NCBI GenBank assembly: GCA_900756605.1 | Contig: CAAEKX010000365.1 | Coordinates: 1-8,300 of the forward strand | Length of the DNA stretch: 8,300 bases | Direction of reading: 5' to 3' | Origin: Coriobacteriia bacterium | Lineage (GTDB): Bacteria > Actinomycetota > Coriobacteriia > Coriobacteriales > QAMH01 | Part shown: positions 1-5,340 of the stretch, in pieces | Layout of the letters: every line of letters starts with the position of its first letter | Numbering within the stretch: position 1 is the first letter of the stretch | Position numbers and translations under genes: made by a program | The notes under the pieces: model-generated | The model's input: the letters and a program-made list of their open reading frames with translations, nothing else | Told to the model about the DNA's origin: nothing | The model's database searches: none

Positions 1-3000
1 CCAGGTTCGAGACCTCGTCGATCTTGATGACGGTGTAGACCTTGCCGCTGCCCTCGATGATCTCCTGCACTTCGTCGGTGGTGAGTGCATCGAGACCGCA
101 GCCAAACGAGTTCATCTGCACGAGGTCAAGATCGCTTCGCTGCGTGACGACCTTGGCCGCGTTGTAGAGGCGCGTGTGGTACATCCATTGGTCGTACACG
201 CGCAAATTGCGCTGCAGCTCTCCCAGATGCGCCACGGAATCCTCGGTGAGCACGGCCATGCCATAGCCGCAGATGAGCTCGGGCAACGAGTGGTTGATCT
301 CGGGGTCGATGTGGTAGGGACGACCCGCCAACACGATGCCGTGACCGTTGTTCTCCTCGATCCAGCGTAGGGTCTCCTCGCCCTTGGCACGCATGGTCGA
401 CTTGAAGTCGAGGTCCGCCTGCCACGCAAGGTCGATGGCATCGGAAATCTCGACACGCGTGGGCCACTGCATGGCCAGCACATCGACACCTTGGGCCTTG
501 AGGTCTTCCTTGCGCTTCTTCACGAGATGCTCGAAGAGGCGTTTCTTGAGGGCCTTCTTGTCGTCATAGGGAATGAACGGGTTGAGGAATTGCGTGCGGC
601 TATCCTCGAGCTCGTCGATATTGAGCTTGAGCGCCTCGGAATAGCTCATGACGATGGGGCAGTTATAGTGGTTGTTCGCGCCCTCGTCCTCCTGACGCTC
701 CCAGCGGATGCAGGGCATCCAGATGAAGTCCACGTCCTTGTCGAGCAGGTCCATGATGTGACCGTGCGACAGCTTGGCCGGATAGCAGGCGTTCTCGGAA
801 GGCATGGACTCGATGCCGGCCTCGTAGGTCTTCTTCGTGGAGGGGTCCGAGAGCACCACGCGATAGCCCAGATGCGTGAAGAAGCTGTGCCAGAACGGGT
901 AGTTCTCGTACATGTTGAGTGCGCGCGGAATGCCCACCGTGCCGTACTTGGCGGCCTCCTCGACAAGCGGTTCGCGGTCGAAGAGCAGCTTGTCCTTGTA
1001 CGCGAAGAGATTGGGCACTTCCTTGGCCGGCTTCTTGATGCCGGCGCCGCGCTCGCAACGGTTACCCGTGATGAAGCGGCGATGCTTGCCCGTCTCCTCG
1101 TCGATGCCGAAGTCGTTGATGGTGAGCAGGCAGTTGTTCTCGCAGCGTCCGCAGCGCACCGCCGTGTGCTTGATCTCGAGCTCGTCGATCTGCGCAGGAC
1201 GCAGCAGCGTGGACTTCGCGCCCGTCGCGCGATCGCGTGCCAGTAGCGCGGCACCCCAGGCTCCCATGTTGCCGGCGATGTCGGGGCGAATCGCATCGTG
1301 CTCGCTCAGGTTCTCGAAAGCACGAAGCACGGCATCGTTGAGGAAGGTGCCGCCTTGGACCACCGCATGCTCGCCCAGCTCGGAAGCATCGCGCAGCTTG
1401 ATGACCTTGAACAGCGCGTTCTTGATGACGGAGTACGACAGGCCCGCCGAGATGTCGGCCGGCGTCGCGCCCTCCTTCTGCGCCTGCTTGACACGCGAAT
1501 TCATGAAAACCGTGCAACGGCTGCCCAAATCGACGGGGGCCTCGGCCTTGAGCGCCTCGGCGGCAAACTCCTCGATGGGCATGTTGAGCGAAGTCGCGAA
1601 GGCTTCGATGAAGGAGCCGCAGCCTGCCGAACAGGCCTCGTTGAGCATGATGTGCTCGATGACGCCCTCCTTGACGTGCATGCACTTCATGTCCTGGCCG
1701 CCAATGTCGAGGATGAAGTCGACGTCGGGGCAAAGCTCGCGCGCGCCACGCAGGTGCGCGACCGTTTCGATTTCGCCGGAGTCGGCCTGGATGGCCTCGA
1801 GCAGCAGCGCCTCGCCGTAGCCCGTCGTGGTTGCATGCCCGATGGTCACGAGCGGGTTGCCATCCGCATCGCGTGGAATCTGGTCGAAAAGATCACCGAG
1901 CATGGCGCGAGCCGCACCAAGCACATCGCCCTTGTTGTTGACGTAGTGGCTGTAGAGAATCTCGCCCTTCTCGCCCACGAGTACCGACTTGAGTGTCGTG
2001 GAGCCGGCATCGATGCCGAGATACGCCACGCCGCGATAATCGGCGAGACTCGCCTTGGGAACGGTCACCTTGGCATGGCGCTTCTTGAACGCCTCGTAGT
2101 CCTTCTCGTTTGCGAAGAGCGGCTCGAGGCGCTGGACCTCGCTACCCTGGATGCTGCCCAGGTTCCTCATGCGCTCCTTGAGCTCGGCCAAGCTCACGAT
2201 GTCATCGTTGGCCTCGGAGGCAAATGCCGCGCCACGCGCAACGAAGAGGTGCGACTCCTCGGGAATGATGGTCGTCTCGTCGGTAAGCTCGAGCGTCTCG
2301 ATGAAGCGCTGGCGAAGCTGCGGCAGGTAATGCAGCGGGCCGCCCAGAAAGGCGACGTTGCCGCGAATGGGGCGACCGCAGGCCAAGCCCGAGATGGTCT
2401 GCATGACGACGGCCTGGAAGATCGACGCGGCGATGTCCTCGCGCTTGGCGCCCTCGTTGAGCAAGGGCTGCACGTCGGTCTTGGCAAAGACGCCGCAGCG
2501 CGATGCGATCGGGTAGATGATGTTGTGCTCCTTGGCCATCTCGTCCAGGCCGGAGGCATCGGTATTGAGCAGGGCGGCCATCTGGTCGATAAACGCGCCC
2601 GTGCCACCGGCGCAGGTGCCGTTCATGCGCTGCTCGATGCCACCATCGAAGTAGATGATCTTCGCGTCCTCGCCGCCGAGCTCGATGGCGACGTCGGTAG
2701 CGGGAATGATGCGCTCGATGGCCGTCTTGTTGGCGATGACCTCCTGCACGAAGGGCACGCCGAGCCAATTGGCCAGCAGCAGGCCGCCCGAGCCCGTGAT
2801 GGTGATGGTCGCGTTGCCATCCCCCACGGCTTCGAGCGCCTCGTCGATGATCTCGACGATAGTCGCGCGCACGTCGGAATGATGGCGGCGATACACGCTG
2901 AAGACGATTTCGTCGTTCGGGTCGAGCACGAGCAGCTTGACCGTTGTCGAGCCTACGTCAACGCCAATCCTGAGCGTGTCCTGCTTGCTGTCCTGGGTAC

Positions 3001-3004
3001 TCAT
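1..3004 (-). CDS. Acyl-CoA dehydratase activase-type fusion protein (two activase domains + DUF2229/HGD-D-like region), 3' end cut by window edge
   Basis: This is an ATP-dependent iron-sulfur protein of the 2-hydroxyacyl-CoA dehydratase activator (BcrAD/BadFG, HgdC-like) family. Such activators couple ATP hydrolysis to low-potential electron transfer onto a partner Fe-S enzyme. 1001 codons are visible. Activase domain 1 (about residues 12-265) shows a DVGSTTVK phosphate loop at 16-23, ELGGEDAK at 108-115, and cluster cysteines C131 (TCAGGTGAF) and C170 (SRCGVF). Domain 2 (about 327-600) shows DAGSTTLK from 332, a DIGGQDMK motif, and C458 (EACSAGCGSF) and C497 (SRCTVF). Both Cys pairs are 39 residues apart, as in HgdC. 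A cysteine knot follows (C618, C621, C625, C650). Next come a DUF2229-like region (VGIPRALNMYENYPFW; C740, C765, C782) and an HGD-D-like part (LAGRPYH at 892-898; C912, C969). Fused relatives run to roughly 1400-1500 residues, so some 400 are probably missing. The ATG start has GAGGAG six bases upstream. It follows the PFL-family gene by 26 bp, so the two are probably co-transcribed. The substrate is unknown. Confidence 0.93.
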   Translation of the reverse strand, partial: MSTQDSKQDTLRIGVDVGSTTVKLLVLDPNDEIVFSVYRRHHSDVRATIVEIIDEALEAVGDGNATITITGSGGLLLANWLGVPFVQEVIANKTAIERIIPATDVAIELGGEDAKIIYFDGGIEQRMNGTCAGGTGAFIDQMAALLNTDASGLDEMAKEHNIIYPIASRCGVFAKTDVQPLLNEGAKREDIAASIFQAVVMQTISGLACGRPIRGNVAFLGGPLHYLPQLRQRFIETLELTDETTIIPEESHLFVARGAAFASEANDDIVSLAELKERMRNLGSIQGSEVQRLEPLFANEKDYEAFKKRHAKVTVPKASLADYRGVAYLGIDAGSTTLKSVLVGEKGEILYSHYVNNKGDVLGAARAMLGDLFDQIPRDADGNPLVTIGHATTTGYGEALLLEAIQADSGEIETVAHLRGARELCPDVDFILDIGGQDMKCMHVKEGVIEHIMLNEACSAGCGSFIEAFATSLNMPIEEFAAEALKAEAPVDLGSRCTVFMNSRVKQAQKEGATPADISAGLSYSVIKNALFKVIKLRDASELGEHAVVQGGTFLNDAVLRAFENLSEHDAIRPDIAGNMGAWGAALLARDRATGAKSTLLRPAQIDELEIKHTAVRCGRCENNCLLTINDFGIDEETGKHRRFITGNRCERGAGIKKPAKEVPNLFAYKDKLLFDREPLVEEAAKYGTVGIPRALNMYENYPFWHSFFTHLGYRVVLSDPSTKKTYEAGIESMPSENACYPAKLSHGHIMDLLDKDVDFIWMPCIRWERQEDEGANNHYNCPIVMSYSEALKLNIDELEDSRTQFLNPFIPYDDKKALKKRLFEHLVKKRKEDLKAQGVDVLAMQWPTRVEISDAIDLAWQADLDFKSTMRAKGEETLRWIEENNGHGIVLAGRPYHIDPEINHSLPELICGYGMAVLTEDSVAHLGELQRNLRVYDQWMYHTRLYNAAKVVTQRSDLDLVQMNSFGCGLDALTTDEVQEIIEGSGKVYTVIKIDEVSNL

Positions 3005-3010
3005 ATGCGT

Positions 3011-3016
3011 CTCCTC
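3011..3016 (-). promoter_or_regulatory. Shine-Dalgarno site of the activase fusion
   Basis: On the minus strand GAGGAG sits 6 bases before the ATG at 3004. It lies inside the 26-bp gap after the PFL-family stop codon, with no room for a separate promoter and terminator. This supports co-translation from one message. Confidence 0.8.
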
Positions 3017-3030
3017 AGGCGTATGGACGA

Positions 3031-4395
3031 CTAGTTCTTGAGCGAGTTGATGGGAGCGGGGATACGTCCGCCACGATGCGCAAACACCGTGCCCGCATGC
3101 GTGTTGACCGGCATGACGGGCGCCTCACCGAGGAGACCGCCGAAGTGCAGGGTCTCACCAGCGGCCTTGCCGATGGCCGGAATCACGCGCACGGCGGTAG
3201 TCTTGGTGTTGATCATGCCAATGGCGGCTTCGTCGGCGATGATACCGGCGATGGCCTCGACGGTCGTATCGCCGGGAATCGCGATCATGTCGAGCCCTAC
3301 GGAGCATACGCAGGTCATGGCCTCGAGCTTCTCGATGGAAAGCACCCCGTCCTCGGCTGCCTTGATCATGCCCGCATCCTCGCTGACGGGGATGAAGGCG
3401 CCGGACAGGCCGCCGACACTCGAACTCGCCATGACGCCGCCCTTCTTGACCGCGTCGTTGAGCAACGCAAGCGCCGCCGTCGTGCCCGGACCACCAACCT
3501 GTCCCACACCGATGGTCTCGAGAATCTGCGCAACTGAATCGCCACGAGCGGGCGTAGGAGCGAGCGAGAGATCGAGGATGCCCTTTTCGTAGCCGAGGCG
3601 CTTGGCCGCCTCGCGGGCGATGAGCTCGCCTGCACGGGTAATTTTGAAGGTCGTGGCCTTGATGGCCTCGGCCACCTCGGTCATTGATGCGTCCTCGGGC
3701 AGATCCTCGAGCACCGCATTGACGACGCCCGGGCCGCTCACGCCAACGTTGATGACCTCACCGGCCTCGCCGCTGCCATGCATGGCACCGGCCATGAAGG
3801 GGTTGTCCTCCACCATGTTGCAGAACACGACGAGCTTGGCGCAGGCGATGGAGTCGCGATCTGCCGTGACCTCAGCGCACTCACGGATAATCTGGGCCAT
3901 GCGCAGCACCGCATCCATGTTGATGCCGGCACGGGTCGAGCCGATGTTGACACTCGAGCAAACGATATCGGTGCTTGACAGTGCATGCGGAATGCTATTG
4001 ATGAGGCGACGATCGCTGTCGCTCATGCCCTTTTGCACGAGGGCGGAAAATCCGCCGATAAAGTTGACGCCAACCTCCTTGCCCGCGCGATCGAGTGCGG
4101 CGGCGATGGGCGTGAGATCCTCGGCCGTCGTCGCACCGCAAATCTCGGCGATGGGCGTGACCGCGATGCGCTTGTGGATGATGGGGATGCCAAACTCGCG
4201 TTCGAGCTGCTCGGCGCAGGGCACGAGGTCTTGCGCCGCCGTGGTGAGGCGGTCGTAGACGCGCTGTGCCATGACGTCGATATCCTCGTGCACGCATCCG
4301 CGCAAGGAGAGTCCCAGCGTAATGGTGCGGATATCGAGATGCTGCTGCGTCACCATCGAAAGTGCTTCGACGACCTGCTTCGGTTCTATAGCCAC
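3031..4395 (-). CDS. PFL family protein (UPF0210 / DUF711)
   Basis: This 454-residue protein is full length for the UPF0210/DUF711 family, called 'PFL family' because its barrel fold resembles pyruvate formate-lyase. No reaction is established for the family, and I see no glycyl-radical signature. Conserved glycine-rich blocks are evident: FIGGFSAL (112-119), SVNIGSTRAGINMDAV (148-163), GSGEAGEVINVGVSGPGVV (207-225), APTPARGDSVA (279-289), GVGQVGGPGTTAAL (296-309), SSVGGLSGAFIPVSEDAGM (325-343), GLDMIAIPGDT (367-377) and FGGLLGEAPVMPV (418-430). The tail carries RGGRIPAP. Translation starts at GTG, chosen because AAAAGGAG lies 5 bases upstream and the family N-terminus begins here. In many bacteria this gene follows a small ACT-domain gene (UPF0237). 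None is present here; upstream is an unrelated 213-residue protein, and downstream, 26 bp away, is the activase fusion. The soluble sequence suggests a cytoplasmic protein. Confidence 0.95.
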   Translation of the reverse strand: MAIEPKQVVEALSMVTQQHLDIRTITLGLSLRGCVHEDIDVMAQRVYDRLTTAAQDLVPCAEQLEREFGIPIIHKRIAVTPIAEICGATTAEDLTPIAAALDRAGKEVGVNFIGGFSALVQKGMSDSDRRLINSIPHALSSTDIVCSSVNIGSTRAGINMDAVLRMAQIIRECAEVTADRDSIACAKLVVFCNMVEDNPFMAGAMHGSGEAGEVINVGVSGPGVVNAVLEDLPEDASMTEVAEAIKATTFKITRAGELIAREAAKRLGYEKGILDLSLAPTPARGDSVAQILETIGVGQVGGPGTTAALALLNDAVKKGGVMASSSVGGLSGAFIPVSEDAGMIKAAEDGVLSIEKLEAMTCVCSVGLDMIAIPGDTTVEAIAGIIADEAAIGMINTKTTAVRVIPAIGKAAGETLHFGGLLGEAPVMPVNTHAGTVFAHRGGRIPAPINSLKN

Positions 4396-4400
4396 GGGCG

Positions 4401-4410
4401 CTCCTTTTGC
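4401..4410 (-). promoter_or_regulatory. Shine-Dalgarno site deciding the GTG start of the PFL-family gene
   Basis: The minus strand reads GCAAAAGGAG, then CGCCC, then GTG. The strong AAAGGAG at 5-base spacing supports the GTG at 4395 over any later ATG; the next in-frame Met is residue 14. Confidence 0.8.
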
Positions 4411-4422
4411 CTACTAACTACT

Positions 4423-4462
4423 TTGAGACACGGACAATCACGAAGCTATGATTGTATCTCAA
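4423..4462. repeat. 40-bp imperfect inverted repeat upstream of the PFL-family/activase operon
   Basis: On the plus strand TTGAGA (4423-4428) pairs with TCTCAA (4457-4462), and ACAATCA (4434-4440) pairs with TGATTGT (4449-4455). They are separated by an 8-base loop (CGAAGCTA) and an asymmetric internal bulge of 5 bases against 1. No T-run follows on the minus strand, so it is not a typical intrinsic terminator. It lies between the stop of the 213-residue gene and the Shine-Dalgarno of the PFL-family gene, and overlaps a possible -10 box. It could be an operator or a leader hairpin; which of these is inference. Confidence 0.55.
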
Positions 4463-4479
4463 TGCCTCTATTTATTCAG
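4451..4479 (-). promoter_or_regulatory. Possible sigma70-type promoter for the PFL-family/activase operon
   Basis: On the minus strand TACAAT (4451-4456) is a good -10 match. A weak -35 candidate, CTGAAT (4474-4479), lies 17 bases upstream and overlaps the end of the preceding gene. The -10 lies within the left arm of the inverted repeat, so a protein bound there could block transcription. The weak -35 keeps confidence low. Confidence 0.3.
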
Positions 4480-5109
4480 GCTCCAGAGCTTATCGAAGCA
4501 TTCGGAGAGCTTGGTGACGACAGGGCCGGTCGTGCCCTCCACGGGGACGATGCCGAACTCGTCGCTTACGGCAAAGACTTCCGCGCTATCGCCGAGCTCA
4601 AGCTCGTCCTGGGTAAGGGTGTAACCAAGCGTCTTTGCGAGATCGCGGACAAAGGTGTCAGCAGCGTGATTGGATGGTGCCTCCGTGTAGAGCTCGTTGC
4701 CTTTGGCGATCCATAGCGTGCCGGGCATCTCACCTGCATCGAGCATCGCACGGGTGAATTGCGGAGTTGGGCGCACTTCCTCGAGCTGCACGTCAACCAT
4801 ACCCTCGGGATCGACGGTAAGGACGATGACGCCATCGGGCATTTCATAGAGCTTGTTGTCGCGCACCCACTCCAAACGCGAGCGCACCCATGCCTGGACT
4901 GCAGGGCCCACATTGAATGCGGCAAGCGAGCGCAGACGGCGTTCGTAGAGATGGATGGTCTTATTGGTATAGCGCCAGCGAAACTCGAGCACGGAGGCTG
5001 GCAGGTTCTGCGCGCGCCACTCTTCTTCGCTGATGCCCTCGCTCTCGGCCACATCCGCGATGGTCTCGGGCTTTTCATTGCCAACCTTGTTGTACGGAAT
5101 CGTGTTCAT
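4468..5109 (-). CDS. Conserved-looking protein of unknown function (213 aa), possibly a degenerate class IV aminotransferase-like fold
   Basis: I do not recognise this protein. It is soluble and tryptophan-containing, without a signal peptide or membrane segment. An acidic N-terminus (SEGISEEEW, 23-31) leads to a basic, probably helical stretch (YERRLRSL, 55-62; AWVRSRLEWVRD, 73-84) and then a strand-rich part (DGVIVLTVD, 92-100). The last 80 residues loosely follow the C-terminal pattern of class IV aminotransferases: LWIAKGNELYT (132-142), FVRDLAKTLGYTL (153-165), AEVFAVSDEFGIVPV (176-190), GPVVTKL (195-201). However, the PLP-lysine segment and the usual TGT phosphate-binding turn are absent, so an enzymatic role is not supported. 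The ATG was chosen because GAGGA lies 6 bases upstream. Codon use looks like that of its neighbours. It sits alone between a repeat-rich spacer and a 72-bp spacer, so its link to the downstream operon is uncertain. That this is a real gene is likely; the fold is a guess. Confidence 0.8.
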   Translation of the reverse strand: MNTIPYNKVGNEKPETIADVAESEGISEEEWRAQNLPASVLEFRWRYTNKTIHLYERRLRSLAAFNVGPAVQAWVRSRLEWVRDNKLYEMPDGVIVLTVDPEGMVDVQLEEVRPTPQFTRAMLDAGEMPGTLWIAKGNELYTEAPSNHAADTFVRDLAKTLGYTLTQDELELGDSAEVFAVSDEFGIVPVEGTTGPVVTKLSECFDKLWSLNK

Positions 5110-5115
5110 GTTGAA

Positions 5116-5120
5116 TCCTC
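5116..5120 (-). promoter_or_regulatory. Shine-Dalgarno site of the 213-residue protein gene
   Basis: GAGGA on the minus strand lies 6 bases before ATG 5109. The first repeat unit begins only 3 bases further upstream, so the leader of this gene is made largely of repeat sequence. I found no convincing -35/-10 pair in the spacer. Confidence 0.65.
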
Positions 5121-5122
5121 AT

Positions 5123-5270
5123 GCACGTTTTTTGCGTTTATGTGAAGCTAATCAAACTTCCTTGCATATTTTTTCGATTATGTGAAAGCGCCAGCACTGA
5201 ACGCTTCACACAATCGAAATTTTTTTACATGCTGAGTGCAACGGTCTCACAAAAACGCAAATTTTTTGCA
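5123..5270. repeat. Four related AT-rich units in a nested inverted arrangement
   Basis: Units A1 (5123-5148) and A2 (5164-5189) read on the plus strand; A3 (5203-5232) and A4 (5244-5270) read on the minus strand. All share a T- or A/T-tract, then GCGTTT or CGATT, then TGTGA and AAGC or GAC. The inner pair A2/A3 share TTTCGATT plus TGTGAA. The outer pair A1/A4 share TTTGCGTTT plus TGTGA. The inner and outer arms can therefore pair separately into a long nested hairpin or cruciform. The spacer is much richer in A/T than the flanking genes. No open reading frame with a ribosome site is visible in it. It is best described as a repeat or small non-autonomous element of unknown origin. Confidence 0.7.
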
Positions 5271-5271
5271 G

Positions 5272-5314
5272 TGAGACAGCGTGCCAGGCACGCTGTCTCA
5301 GGCACGCTGTCTCA
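5272..5314. repeat. Near-perfect palindrome plus tandem third copy of a 14-bp motif
   Basis: TGAGACAGCGTGCC (5272-5285) is followed by a single A and then its exact reverse complement GGCACGCTGTCTCA (5287-5300), which is repeated exactly and head-to-tail at 5301-5314. This gives 14-bp perfect arms around a 1-base centre, with a second copy that could pair instead. It begins 27 bp from the purH stop, on its downstream side, so the purH transcript would end in this hairpin. No U-run follows directly, so it is at best an atypical terminator. It resembles REP-type palindromes (inference). Confidence 0.85.
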
Positions 5315-5340
5315 TATCCTGGCCAAAGCAATAGAATTGT

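Noticed and set aside
1298..3034. 578-codon plus-strand open frame opposite the activase gene
   Set aside because: It is a shadow of a strongly recognised minus-strand gene. The product has no recognisable domain, and long antisense frames are expected from GC-rich codon bias.
3031..4395. Glycyl-radical enzyme (true pyruvate formate-lyase)
   Set aside because: The sequence matches UPF0210/DUF711 and lacks the C-terminal glycyl-radical motif and adjacent catalytic cysteines of real PFL.
3985..4716. 243-codon plus-strand frame spanning the spacer between the PFL-family gene and the 213-residue gene
   Set aside because: It is antisense to two supported genes, without a ribosome site or recognisable domain.
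5123..5314. CRISPR-like array
   Set aside because: The units are few, partly inverted, divergent, and have no regular spacers or nearby cas genes.
5272..5314. Canonical intrinsic terminator of purH
   Set aside because: The hairpin is strong, but no U-run follows directly on the minus strand. I keep it as a repeat with a possible 3'-end role.
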